Shown here: positions 50,079 through 59,295 of the stretch, piece after piece
Layout of the letters: each line of letters starts with the position of its first letter
Position numbering within the stretch: position 1 is the stretch's first letter
Position numbers and translations under genes: made by a program
Notes under the pieces: generated by a model
The model's database searches: none
The model's input: only the letters and a program-made list of their open reading frames with translations
What the model was told of the DNA's origin: nothing
NCBI RefSeq assembly: GCF_017875395.1
Contig: NZ_JAGGMO010000002.1
Coordinates: 186,001-250,000 of the forward strand
DNA length: 64,000 nucleotides
Origin: Methanococcus voltae
GTDB lineage: Archaea > AGJL01 > Methanococci > Methanococcales > Methanococcaceae
Direction: 5' to 3'

Positions 50079-50627
50079 TTATTGATTTTCCAAAGTTTCT
50101 TTTAAATCATTTGCTTCTTTTAACCATTCTGGAGCTATTGGTTTTTCCGATGCTACCATAACAATTGATTTCCCGTGTAATGTCTGCCTAACACGCATAC
50201 CCTCAGGGAATACTCGATTCATAAAATCTAACACTTTATCGATGAATTCATCTTTTGCATCGTACACTTTTGTGTTTAACTCAATATCTGAATCAGTTAC
50301 TACTTCTAATCTTGAAGGTTGGTCGATTACATTTATTTTTTCCAAAAGTTTTGGAGCATATGTTTCATCAATTATAATTAATTTTTTTATAACTTTGTCA
50401 TCTTCCTTTATTTCTTCGGCTATCTCTGCAATATCCCTTAAACTAATTGCTCTAGAAGTAGACTTAGGCAATGCGCCTATTATAAAATAAGGTTCTTCCA
50501 AATTACAAATCATGGTAACTTGTAGTATTGATTTACCCAAAACCAAATCTTCAAGGTTTGTTTGGATTATTCTATCATATATTTCCTTTCCTTCTGGGTC
50601 AGTACATTCTACATTTATCTTTGCCAT
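50079..50627 (-). CDS. Methanogenesis marker protein 17
   Basis: 182 residues, resembling the marker-17 family, found almost only in methanogens and methane oxidisers. Family-like features are the beginning (VECTDPEGKEIYDRIIQTNLEDLVLG), a middle EEPYFIIGALPK and the closing region with RVFPEGMRVRQTLHGKSIVMVASEKP. Biochemical role is unknown; co-occurrence suggests involvement with methyl-CoM reductase or its assembly. AAGGGATATTT precedes the ATG. Confidence 0.75.
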   Translation of the reverse strand: MAKINVECTDPEGKEIYDRIIQTNLEDLVLGKSILQVTMICNLEEPYFIIGALPKSTSRAISLRDIAEIAEEIKEDDKVIKKLIIIDETYAPKLLEKINVIDQPSRLEVVTDSDIELNTKVYDAKDEFIDKVLDFMNRVFPEGMRVRQTLHGKSIVMVASEKPIAPEWLKEANDLKETLENQ

Positions 50628-50808
50628 AAATATCCCTTAATTAACTTATTATAATAATAAAATGTGTAATTTAATAATATATTATATAAGATATCCTATT
50701 TAAAATAATTTATGAATAAAATCTAATTAAAAATATATTTGAACATATTTGAACATCCGAATATAATAAAAATAAGCTAAAAATAAAAAATAAAAAATAA
50801 AAAAGATA

Positions 50809-51174
50809 TTATTGGATTAATCCACTCATTAATTTTCCGATAGATATTACATCTACGCCTTTTCCCAACCCAAATTCGTATTCCACACTTCCAATCACAA
50901 GCTTTATTTCACTGTCTAAATCAAATGTTCCGGAATTTTGGATAGCATAGCTATTAATTTTACTATATTGAAAAAACCTAAATTCTTTCTTTTTTCCAGT
51001 TAATCCTTGTGCATTCATCATTATTATTCTTGACGGAGTAAATACCAATTCATCACGCAATCCTTTAAATGAACATAATATTTCTTCCCCATCCAATAAA
51101 AATTCTTTAAAAAATGGATTTTCATTTCCTTTATTGTCTTTTCCAAAAAAGCCCAATTTTACAACATTTGTCAT
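50809..51174 (-). CDS. PH-domain-like protein (YvbH/bPH type)
   Basis: 121 residues forming the bacterial pleckstrin-homology pattern: GEEILCSFKGLRDELVFTPSRIIMMN is the classic opening, followed by the RFFQYSKINSYAIQNSG strand pair and the C-terminal helix (DVISIGKLMSGL). In other organisms such proteins form ring oligomers; the function here is unknown. ATG 51174 has GAGGGTACAT upstream; the frame extends to 51192 without a site. Downstream A-rich heptad repeats (about 50780-50805) are U-rich in the transcript. Confidence 0.82.
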   Translation of the reverse strand: MTNVVKLGFFGKDNKGNENPFFKEFLLDGEEILCSFKGLRDELVFTPSRIIMMNAQGLTGKKKEFRFFQYSKINSYAIQNSGTFDLDSEIKLVIGSVEYEFGLGKGVDVISIGKLMSGLIQ

Positions 51175-51397
51175 ATGTACCCTCATTTTCATTTTTTTTG
51201 AGTATTAATACATTAATTTTAATAAAATGTGGCATTATATATTGTTAATTATACAAGTTTTCTGTTATTCTTTTTATATATTATTTTTCATTTAATTTGG
51301 ATAGTATATATCTTAAAAAATAAAAATAACTCTTGAAATACAGGATAAATTGGTAAATTTAATCTAAATAAAGTTTAAAATGAAGTTTAAAAAAGGG

Positions 51398-51506
51398 TGC
51401 TCTCAGTATCTGTGTATTCATCATTTTCAAATTGCCATAAACTCATAATCCGATACACTATGATGGCAATATTGACTTCAGTAGAGATGACAATCATCAT
51501 CGAGCA
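51398..51506 (-). ncRNA. C/D box guide sRNA 4 with a long hairpin insert between D' and C'
   Basis: Read on the minus strand from 51506: closing stem TGCTC (51506-51502) pairs with GAGCA (51402-51398). Box C ATGATGA is 51500-51494, the guide TTGTCATCTCTA follows, D' CTGA is 51481-51478, C' ATGATGA is 51424-51418, the guide ATACACAGATA follows, and D CTGA is 51406-51403. All four boxes match consensus. The D'-C' spacer is 53 nt instead of the usual handful, and contains an 8-bp stem, ATTGCCAT (51470-51463) with ATGGCAAT (51438-51431). Targets would be UAGAGAUGACAA and UAUCUGUGUAU; neither is placed. A TTTA repeat lies just upstream. Confidence 0.85.
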
Positions 51507-51696
51507 TTTTATTTTTTACATTATTTATTTATTTATTTATTTATTTTTTTTTGAGTTATATTTAAGATACCTGTTATTTTATATAAAACTTAAACATTTA
51601 TAATATATTTATAATATTTAAAGACATATTTTTAATTATAGCTATCAAAAATAAAATAATTTAAAAATATAATTTAAAATAATATTTGGTGATAAT

Positions 51697-52506
51697 GTGG
51701 ATAAAATTGATATATTATTAGTTAATGATGATGGAATTCAATCGAATGGACTATTGGAATTAAAAAATTCATTGGAAAGCAATTTTGATGCAAATGTGAC
51801 TGTTGTAGCTCCTTCAAATCAACAAAGTGGTATCGGAAGAGCTATAAGTTTATTTGAACCCCTTAGGATAACAAAAGTTAAACTTCCAGACTGTACCGAA
51901 GGTTTTGCCGTTTCTGGAACGCCTACAGACTGTGTTGTTCTTGGAATATTTAAGATACTTGATAGAATACCAGATTACGTGATATCTGGAATAAATATTG
52001 GTGAAAATTTAGGTACTGAAATCACCACTTCCGGAACTTTAGGAGCTGCTTTTGAAGGGGCTCATCACGGTGCTAAGTCAATAGCTTGTTCATTACAGGT
52101 TAAAACTGACGATATTAAATTTAATGAGGGTCATGCTCCTGTTGAATTTAAAAATTCAGCTAAAATATTGAGCAATGTGCTTAAAAAATCTATTGACGGT
52201 AACGTATTTGATAGCGGATGTGATGTCTTAAACGTGAATGTACCGCATGAAGCAGATGCTCAAACACCTTGGGAAATCACTACACTCGCTAAAAAAATGT
52301 ATACTACCCATATTGACCAGAGAAAAGACCCTAGAGGCAGAGATTACTACTGGATTGATGGTAGCCCAGTATATGACGAAGAAGAAGGTACGGATGTGCA
52401 CGCCGTTAGAAATAAAAATAATGTTTCAATTACGCCTCTTACTTTAGATACTACCTTGAAAAATTTAGAATTGTTTAAAAAAGAATATTCTGATAAATTA
52501 ATTTAA
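51697..52506 (+). CDS. surE: 5'-nucleotidase SurE
   Basis: A metal-dependent phosphatase releasing nucleosides from nucleoside monophosphates. 269 residues with the metal site LLVNDDGIQSNG at residues 7-18, APSNQQSGIGRAIS, SGTPTDCVVLG, SGINIGENLGTEITTSGTLGAAFEGA, all in family order. GTG start with GGTGATAAT directly before it. The gene is monocistronic; a U-rich decamer repeat follows. Confidence 0.96.
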   Translation: MDKIDILLVNDDGIQSNGLLELKNSLESNFDANVTVVAPSNQQSGIGRAISLFEPLRITKVKLPDCTEGFAVSGTPTDCVVLGIFKILDRIPDYVISGINIGENLGTEITTSGTLGAAFEGAHHGAKSIACSLQVKTDDIKFNEGHAPVEFKNSAKILSNVLKKSIDGNVFDSGCDVLNVNVPHEADAQTPWEITTLAKKMYTTHIDQRKDPRGRDYYWIDGSPVYDEEEGTDVHAVRNKNNVSITPLTLDTTLKNLELFKKEYSDKLI

Positions 52507-52540
52507 AAATATTTAATTTCTTTTTATTTTTTAATTTTAT

Positions 52541-52593
52541 TTTATTATTTTTATTATTTTTATTATTTTTATTATTTTTATTATTTTTATTAT
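52541..52593 (+). repeat. 10-bp tandem repeat (TTATTATTTT), about five copies, between surE and rnp2
   Basis: T-rich units of period 10 begin about 35 bp after the surE stop and continue almost to the convergent rnp2 stop. They supply repeated U-tracts for surE; on the rnp2 strand they are A-rich. Confidence 0.75.
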
Positions 52594-52605
52594 TCTTATT
52601 TCACA

Positions 52606-53010
52606 TTATTGTTTTTTTAACTTATTTTGATATTCTCGTTTTTTTCTTTGAATTATCTTATAATATGGCTCGTGAGGAACGTGTAAGAATTTTTTTCTGA
52701 TATTCTTTATAGAATTTGAAACTCCCATAACTCGTATATTTATTGGATTTCGCTTATAATGGCTTACCATGATTAAGGAAGCTTTTACGTTGTCAACTTG
52801 TGTTCTTTCGACTCTTAAAATTCCCATTCCGTTGCTATAGTCAATTAACCAAGGATTAGCAGTAGCACATTCTTTAAATCCACAATACTCAATTATAGAA
52901 CTTCTAATTATTCCTATGACATCATCATTTGAAAGTTCTTCCTTATGAAGTATTTCAAAAGCCAAATATCTCTTTTTTTCCCTTAATGTAGGGGGCAATG
53001 TCTTTAACAT
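52606..53010 (-). CDS. rnp2: Ribonuclease P protein component 2 (Pop5)
   Basis: Protein subunit of archaeal RNase P, which removes 5' leaders from tRNA precursors; it pairs with Rnp3 (Rpp30). 134 residues starting LPPTLREKKRYLAFEIL and having the later GMGILRVERTQVDNVKASL strand-helix typical of the Rpp14/Pop5 fold. AAAGGTTGAAAC precedes the ATG. In many archaea it lies near exosome genes; here it is isolated between surE and flaK. Confidence 0.93.
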   Translation of the reverse strand: MLKTLPPTLREKKRYLAFEILHKEELSNDDVIGIIRSSIIEYCGFKECATANPWLIDYSNGMGILRVERTQVDNVKASLIMVSHYKRNPINIRVMGVSNSIKNIRKKFLHVPHEPYYKIIQRKKREYQNKLKKQ

Positions 53011-53097
53011 GTTTCAACCTTTAAATTATTAAGTCATATACTAATTATATTATTAATTAGGTTACTAACTAGATTACTAAATTATATACTAACTAGA

Positions 53098-53799
53098 TTA
53101 CATCGGTAATATAATACTAAGTACTTTGTCACCTAAAAACGGCGTTATGATGTAGGATAATGCAATTGGCACTAATAAAGGCAATTCAGGCGTTGCCCAA
53201 ACATATTGCGTATCTTTGTACTTTGACAAATCATAATTTTTATCATCATTTACTGAAGGTATTAGTTTAACATCTTTTCCTTTTCCCAATACTACTTTGT
53301 TTCCTTTTTTAGCTTCTGCTACGGTTATGTATTCACCGACGAACATTAAAACGTATTCTTTCAATTTTTTAGGTTTTACACCGTTTGAAAGGTTTTTAAA
53401 GAACAAATATATTGGTAATACAATCATTAATATGACACCGTTGAAGAAAACCAACAATGGGAACCATGGTATATATTCCATAGTATATAGTGGCTGAAGT
53501 GAAGAATATACTGGAAATGCGTAGCTTGGAATTAATGCGCCCATCCCCATTAATATTTTACCATCCGCACCACCGATGCCTAATACAAACATTAAATAAC
53601 CAATTATAAAGCATATTATAAACCCAGATATTGAAGAGAATATGGGCATGAAGTTGCCTGTCGTGAATGATAAGTATGCGGATAAAATCAATCCTATAAC
53701 TGCCATTCCTATCCAAATATAATTTTCTATCTCTCGGGATTTGATATCCTGTATAGAAGCAATTAATAATCCCAAAAGTCCTATTGCGTATGCTATCAA
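53098..53799 (-). CDS. flaK: Preflagellin (prearchaellin) peptidase FlaK
   Basis: Aspartic prepilin-type peptidase that removes the short class III signal peptides of archaellins before filament assembly. 233 residues, with six predicted membrane segments and a soluble loop. The two catalytic aspartates fall at Asp18 (SIQDIKSREI) and Asp79 (GIGGADGK), the positions known for methanococcal FlaK. The start is TTG 53799 after AGTGATAAC. It is not next to other archaellum genes. The pilin-specific EppA is the alternative, but residue positions and length favour FlaK. Confidence 0.9.
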   Translation of the reverse strand: MIAYAIGLLGLLIASIQDIKSREIENYIWIGMAVIGLILSAYLSFTTGNFMPIFSSISGFIICFIIGYLMFVLGIGGADGKILMGMGALIPSYAFPVYSSLQPLYTMEYIPWFPLLVFFNGVILMIVLPIYLFFKNLSNGVKPKKLKEYVLMFVGEYITVAEAKKGNKVVLGKGKDVKLIPSVNDDKNYDLSKYKDTQYVWATPELPLLVPIALSYIITPFLGDKVLSIILPM

Positions 53800-53948
53800 G
53801 TTATCACTTTTTAAATTTTTATTTTATATTATTTTATAATTTTATATTATATCATATAATTATTGTTTTATAGTTTATTTGGATTATCTAATATTTATTA
53901 TTAATATATTACAAATTTGGAAATATAGCAACTTTTTAGGATTATTAG

Positions 53949-53963
53949 CGAAAGTAATATATA
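53949..53963 (+). promoter_or_regulatory. BRE/TATA promoter upstream of MarR paralogue 2
   Basis: GCGAAA spaced correctly before TAATATATA. The expected start is near 53985, inside a palindrome, giving marR a leader of about 380 nt or marking an unannotated short transcript. Confidence 0.45.
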
Positions 53964-53978
53964 GGAAGATACATATTT

Positions 53979-53992
53979 TACATTCGAATGTA
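53979..53992. promoter_or_regulatory. 14-bp perfect palindrome TACATTCGAATGTA
   Basis: An exact self-complementary 14-mer positioned where transcription from the 53949-53963 promoter should begin, as expected for a repressor operator. Confidence 0.4.
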
Positions 53993-54047
53993 TTTATTGG
54001 TGCACATTATTAAATTTTTTTAAAAAATTAGAATTGAAATTATAACC

Positions 54048-54065
54048 CTAACGTTAGAATTCTAA
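54048..54065. promoter_or_regulatory. Overlapping palindromes CTAACGTTAG and TTAGAATTCTAA
   Basis: Two perfect palindromes share four bases. The second has the same TTAG-N4-CTAA frame as the pair beside the first MarR gene (32559-32595). Confidence 0.4.
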
Positions 54066-54368
54066 ATATATTAATAAATATTAATAGTAATGGCAAATCT
54101 CAAAATTCAAAATACTAAATATATTCACCGAGTTAATATAAACTATTAAATAGTTAAACGTATATTCAAATATATGAATAAACATAATAGTTTTATAAGT
54201 AATTAATTATAAAATTTTTATATTAATTCGTATGGGCAAATATGAAATAAAATACTATAGATATGAAAAATATGTAGCATAATCCATAAACATAACCATA
54301 ACAACTTATCAAATTATATCAATCTCACAAAATATCAACTACTAGGTATAATTTAAAAAGGTGATAAT

Positions 54369-54818
54369 TTGAAATATACTCCTAATGATTTAATATCCCA
54401 CTACATTTATTTGATACATTTGGAATTAAACATTTTAAACAATAGTTTATTAAAAGATTGCGAAATTACATCTTCACAATTTAGAGTATTATCTTGCTTA
54501 TGGGTAAAAGACGGTTTAACACAGTCTGAAATACATGAATACTTGGGCATAAAACCATCTTCAATTTCAGGATTAATCGACTGTCTTGAGAAAAAAGGTT
54601 TCCTCAAAAGAGTTGTTGATAAAGAAGATGCAAGGATAAACAGAATTTACTTAACTGAAAAAAGTGCTGAATTCAAAGAATGCTGTTGGGAAAAAGCTAT
54701 TGGATTAAACAATGATATTTTAGAAGGCTTCAGTGAACAGGAAAAAGAAGAAGTTAAAAAAATACTTGTGAAATTATATGATAACGTTCATAATAGATTA
54801 CTTAACCATAACAAGTAA
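54369..54818 (+). CDS. MarR-family transcriptional regulator (paralogue 2)
   Basis: 149 residues, winged helix, closely similar to the protein at 31673-32116: GLTQSEIHEYLGIKPSSISGLIDCLEKKGFLKR corresponds helix for helix with GITQSEIQRYLGIKASSVSNLIDHLEKKELIER. The start is TTG after GGTGATAAT. It is divergent from flaK and preceded by a long region of palindromes. An autoregulated repressor is likely; the ligand is unknown. Confidence 0.9.
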   Translation: MKYTPNDLISHYIYLIHLELNILNNSLLKDCEITSSQFRVLSCLWVKDGLTQSEIHEYLGIKPSSISGLIDCLEKKGFLKRVVDKEDARINRIYLTEKSAEFKECCWEKAIGLNNDILEGFSEQEKEEVKKILVKLYDNVHNRLLNHNK

Positions 54819-54925
54819 TAAATCAGATTAAAATATAAAATAAAAACTATTTTCTATTTTTTTAAAATAAATTAAAAAATAAAATAAAATAAAATATTAT
54901 TTAAAATAAATTTATATATTTAAAA

Positions 54926-55552
54926 TTAAAGTAATGATTTTTCAATACCGTTTTCTGTAATCATAACTGTTGCACAGGTTACAGGATTCTCGAAATATTC
55001 GTGCTCCATAATGTTTTTAGAGATTTCTTCAGCGGTTTTTACATCTACTGCTATTTTTTGGTGACTTGTTATCTTACAAGCTTCATAAACACTTAAATAG
55101 TAAGCGTTACCTTCTTCTAAATCTACTTTTTTAATTCTAATATCGTCTTTTGCCACATATGCCATGTAAGCTTCTTCTTTGTTTAAAACTACGGATATTC
55201 TTGGCGTATTGTAATCGTCCTTTTCGTAATCCATTCCTATCATGGACAATGAGAGTGCATCCCTTATTGGTAAGCCCAATTTAATTTTATCTGCAATAAT
55301 ATCAGTTTGCGAACCATTTGTAGCTACGATTGTATCCATACCGTTTTTTTCATCGTTTACTATTTTAACACAATTATAAGTAATATAAGTATTTCTGAAT
55401 ATTTCTTCCAAATCTTTAGGGATTATTGCTATTGTATTTTCGTCCATTTCCTTTGAAACTCTGTTTGGGAAACTTCTACTTGATACCCTGTAGGTTACAA
55501 AAGGATTACCCTCTTCTGTTTTACCCAATATTAAAAATCTTCCAAGATACAT
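54926..55552 (-). CDS. purO: IMP cyclohydrolase, archaeal type
   Basis: Closes the purine ring (FAICAR to IMP), replacing the PurH cyclohydrolase of bacteria. 208 residues with the PurO start [30 protein letters not shown], then [22 protein letters not shown] and [24 protein letters not shown] precedes the ATG. 98 bp upstream on the same strand is a ferredoxin gene, with no known functional link. Confidence 0.95.
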   Translation of the reverse strand: MYLGRFLILGKTEEGNPFVTYRVSSRSFPNRVSKEMDENTIAIIPKDLEEIFRNTYITYNCVKIVNDEKNGMDTIVATNGSQTDIIADKIKLGLPIRDALSLSMIGMDYEKDDYNTPRISVVLNKEEAYMAYVAKDDIRIKKVDLEEGNAYYLSVYEACKITSHQKIAVDVKTAEEISKNIMEHEYFENPVTCATVMITENGIEKSLL

Positions 55553-55650
55553 TATAAATCACCAATTAATTAAATAATTTCTTTTTATATTATATTATTA
55601 TTTTTCCACGTTAATATTTTATTATTTTATTTTTAGTATTTTAATATTTT

Positions 55651-55917
<267 letters not shown>

Positions 55918-56120
55918 AATTTACCCTATTAATTTTAAAAAATGCAAATTTGATTTTATCTCATTTTATTTCATGTTAATTGATTAATAATTAATTACCA
56001 TAAGTAATTACTAATGTACATTAATATATACTATGTGTTATTTTATTAAATATTATTTATAATTATTATCTATAATTATTCTATAATTATACCATACACT
56101 TCTTATCATACGGCGATATT

Positions 56121-56657
56121 ATGAATGAAATTACAAACGAAAACGAAATAGTTAAAAAAAATAAATTTAAAATCAATGGCGAAACATTTGTAATACTTGG
56201 AATTAAGGATGCAACTATTAATAATGATGTATTTCAATTAAACAAGAAATTTGAATTTCAAATGTTAAATGCGGATTGTATAGCTACTATTGAACATATT
56301 AAACATAGTATATTGCAAACTATGACTAAAAAAAATATTTCAAATAATTTTTGGGTGGAGATATTAGTGAGGGCTTCCGCCACTCGGCAAATATCAACAG
56401 CTATTAAATTATTGGGTGCAAAGTCCGGCAATGTATGCCTCATCTGTAAAGATGAAGAAACTGCAGAAGTTATTATCGATAAAATTGGCGGAAATATTCA
56501 AAAAGATGTTGTAGAATTTTTAAATGTTTCTGACAATGTTAACGACGAAAAATTCAAAAACATAGTTAGTATATACGGCTTAAAAAACGTTTATACAGTT
56601 GATGACTTGATTAAAAGAGTTATTGAAGAAATAGCTATTGTAGAGTGTAAAGTTTAG
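56121..56657 (+). CDS. cgi121: KEOPS complex subunit Cgi121
   Basis: Accessory subunit of the KEOPS complex that makes N6-threonylcarbamoyladenosine at tRNA A37; it recruits the tRNA 3' end and stimulates Bud32. 178 residues; the conserved core is WVEILVRASATRQISTAIKLLGAKSGNVCLIC. An N-terminal 25 residues are charged and variable. ACGGCGATATT precedes the ATG. It is not adjacent to Kae1-Bud32. Confidence 0.87.
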   Translation: MNEITNENEIVKKNKFKINGETFVILGIKDATINNDVFQLNKKFEFQMLNADCIATIEHIKHSILQTMTKKNISNNFWVEILVRASATRQISTAIKLLGAKSGNVCLICKDEETAEVIIDKIGGNIQKDVVEFLNVSDNVNDEKFKNIVSIYGLKNVYTVDDLIKRVIEEIAIVECKV

Positions 56658-56689
56658 GTATAGGGGATATGCTGAATATATTTGATATA

Positions 56690-56857
56690 TTGATATATTA
56701 AATGAAATTTTAAATGAAATTTTAAATGAAATTTTAAATTTAAATATCTTAATATATGGTACATATTTATATATAACTATACAAATTTAGATATAATATA
56801 CTAAGACTTATGATATTTTAATTATATTTTAATTATATTTTAATTATATTTTAATTA
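56690..56857 (+). repeat. Short tandem repeats between cgi121 and hisD
   Basis: Two arrays: about three copies of TTTTAAATGAAA (near 56699-56740) and four copies of the 11-mer ATTATATTTTA (near 56812-56857), the second ending about 30 bp before the hisD start. Both are simple slippage-type repeats. Confidence 0.7.
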
Positions 56858-56890
56858 TGTGTTAATCTTAGAAATTAACTGAGGGACATT

Positions 56891-58168
56891 ATGATTATTT
56901 TTAAAAAAATTGATGATTTAAATGAAGAAGAACTTCAAAAAATAATGGATAGAAATAAGACCAATATGGACAATATATTGCCAATAGTGGGCGATATCCT
57001 CAAAAATGTTAGGGAAAATAAAGATTCTGCATTGAAAGAATATACAAAAAAGTTCGATGGTGTAGATATCGAGAATTTTAGAGTTACAAAAGAAGAAATT
57101 GAAACTGCGTATGAAAATGTAGATTCTAAAGTCGTATGTAGTTTAGAACAAGCTCACGAAAATATTTACGAGTTCCACAAAGCTCAATTTGATAATTTAA
57201 AAGAATGGGCTTTAGAAAAAGATGGAATCAGTACGGGACAAATCATAAGACCTATTGAAAAAGCAGGTTGTTATGTTCCAGGTGGTAAAGCTTTCTATCC
57301 ATCATCTGTATTAATGACCACAATTCCTGCAAAAGTTGCAGGTGTTAAAGAAGTTGTTGTAACGTCCCCCCCAAATGGAACCGAGGGTAATTACGCAACC
57401 TTAGTGGCTTCCGATATTTGTAAGGTAGATAGCATCTTTAAACTAGGGGGTGCTCAAGCAATTGCAAGTTTAGCATACGGTACTGAAAGCATTCCTAAAG
57501 TTGATATTATCGTAGGTCCGGGTAACATATTTGTGACAACGGCTAAAAAATTAGTTTACGGTGAAGTAGCAATTGATTTCCCAGCGGGACCATCAGAAGT
57601 CTTAATAATTTGTGACGAAGAAACAAATGCGGATTATGTAGCCCTTGATTTCTTAGCACAAGCTGAACACGACCCTAATGCGTCTTGTGTGATTACAACC
57701 ACTTCAGAAGATAAAGCGGTTGAAATCAAGAACAGAATAATTGAAACTGCACAGAATGCTAAGAGAAAGGAAATAATAATAAAAGCTTTGGAAAATTCCG
57801 CAATAGTTTACGGTAGTTTAGACCAGTGTATCGACTTATCAAATGAATATGCTCCGGAACACCTTGAAATAATGACTAAAAATCCAAGGGAAGTTTTAAA
57901 ATACATCAATAATGCAGGAAGCATATTTTTGGGTCACTATGCACCAGTGCCTGTTGGAGATTATGCAAGCGGTACAAATCACGTTTTACCAACTTCAGGA
58001 TGTGCAAAAATGTACTCTGGACTTAGCGTAGAAACGTTTATTAAAAAGCCTACAGTTCAAGAATTAACTAGAGATGGATTAAAAAGTATTGCAGATATTG
58101 TAACTACCATTGCGGAAGCAGAAGGTCTATACAACCACGCTGAAGCAGTTAAAGGTAGATTACAATAG
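56891..58168 (+). CDS. hisD: Histidinol dehydrogenase
   Basis: NAD- and zinc-dependent enzyme for the last two steps of histidine synthesis. 425 residues with IRPIEKAGCYVPGGKAFYPSS, the nucleotide-site GPGNIFVTTAKK, AEHDPNASCVITT, SNEYAPEHLEIM (zinc ligands and catalytic Glu-His), and GTNHVLPT. GAGGGACATT precedes the ATG. It stands alone, as his genes do in Methanococcales. Confidence 0.97.
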   Translation: MIIFKKIDDLNEEELQKIMDRNKTNMDNILPIVGDILKNVRENKDSALKEYTKKFDGVDIENFRVTKEEIETAYENVDSKVVCSLEQAHENIYEFHKAQFDNLKEWALEKDGISTGQIIRPIEKAGCYVPGGKAFYPSSVLMTTIPAKVAGVKEVVVTSPPNGTEGNYATLVASDICKVDSIFKLGGAQAIASLAYGTESIPKVDIIVGPGNIFVTTAKKLVYGEVAIDFPAGPSEVLIICDEETNADYVALDFLAQAEHDPNASCVITTTSEDKAVEIKNRIIETAQNAKRKEIIIKALENSAIVYGSLDQCIDLSNEYAPEHLEIMTKNPREVLKYINNAGSIFLGHYAPVPVGDYASGTNHVLPTSGCAKMYSGLSVETFIKKPTVQELTRDGLKSIADIVTTIAEAEGLYNHAEAVKGRLQ

Positions 58169-58453
58169 ATGCAAGAATTAACTACATACCAATCTATAAA
58201 TAATATCGTAAATAGATAGGATATCAAATAATAATACTAGCAATACTAAAAATATGAATACAAATACAATATTATTTGATATTATTATTTTTTAAATATA
58301 TGAAAGATTTAAAATTGGTTTTAACCATAATTTTAATTGGTTTTAAAATACAATAAATACGATTTTAAATACCTCTAAATATTTACATTGAAAATTTAAA
58401 AAAAATTTAAAAATAAAAGTAAAGAATTTACGATTTACAAAAAAAGTGAAAAC

Positions 58454-59212
58454 ATGTTAGGATTTGAACAAATTATACTAGGCATAGTCCAGGGATTTAC
58501 GGAATTTTTACCCGTTTCAAGTTCTGGACACTTGGCAATTATCTCCAAATTGTTGTCAATTGAGCCACAAATAAGTTATTTTGCAGCTTTGCATTTTGCT
58601 ACTTTTTTGGCAGTTTTTATGTTCGTTAAAGACGATGTAATTGAAATTACCAAAGGATTAGTTCAAAAAGATAAATCATCTATGGATTTAAGCTTTAAAT
58701 TAATTATATCAACAATACCTGCCGTTATCGTAGGATTACTATTAAAAAACTTTTTTACGTCATTTTACGGTTCTTTAAAATTTATCGGTTTATTCTTAGC
58801 CGTTACGGGTATTATGATGATTATGTCTGATAAAATAAACCATGGGACTAAATCCATGTATGATATAAGCCATAAAGACGCTTTGTTAGTTGGAATTACC
58901 CAGGCATTCGCAATATTACCGGGAATCTCACGTAGTGGTTCTACCCTATTCACTTCCGTATATAGGGGGATGAAAAAAGAGGACGCGTTTAAATACTCCT
59001 TTATAATGAGTTTACCTGTTACAGCAGGTGCTGGAGTTCTTGAATTAAGCGACGTAGCATTAACTTTCGACTCAATTGTTGGACTAGTGTTTGCCACGCT
59101 TTCAGGATTAATCGCCTTATCAATTGTTAAAAAATTGATAATAAACAATAAATTAAAAATATTTGGGTATTATTGTATTATAATGTCAATTTTGGTAATA
59201 ATGTTCTTATAA
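58454..59212 (+). CDS. uppP: Undecaprenyl-diphosphatase family protein (UppP/BacA)
   Basis: A membrane pyrophosphatase recycling polyprenyl (in archaea dolichyl-type) diphosphate carriers for glycan export. 252 residues, about eight segments. Both signature motifs are present: GFTEFLPVSSSGHLAI and LPGISRSGSTLFTSVYRGM, with the catalytic Ser/Arg/His set. This suits the S-layer/archaellin N-glycosylation of methanococci and the two Wzy-like proteins in the window. GTGAAAAC precedes the ATG. Confidence 0.93.
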   Translation: MLGFEQIILGIVQGFTEFLPVSSSGHLAIISKLLSIEPQISYFAALHFATFLAVFMFVKDDVIEITKGLVQKDKSSMDLSFKLIISTIPAVIVGLLLKNFFTSFYGSLKFIGLFLAVTGIMMIMSDKINHGTKSMYDISHKDALLVGITQAFAILPGISRSGSTLFTSVYRGMKKEDAFKYSFIMSLPVTAGAGVLELSDVALTFDSIVGLVFATLSGLIALSIVKKLIINNKLKIFGYYCIIMSILVIMFL

Positions 59213-59295
59213 TAATGGCATTAGTAATATTATTGCCAGTATTATCAATATTAGTAATAATATTATTGACATTATTAGCGACATTATTACCCATT

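Larger units (their letters stand above)
53800..54368. other. Divergent regulatory region, flaK / MarR paralogue 2
   Basis: 569 bp without a gene. On the plus strand CGAAA (53949-53953) and TAATATATA (53955-53963) form a promoter whose start would fall within the palindrome at 53979-53992. Two further overlapping palindromes lie at 54048-54065. A nearer TATA (AAATTATATC, about 54310-54320) could serve marR directly. Confidence 0.5.
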
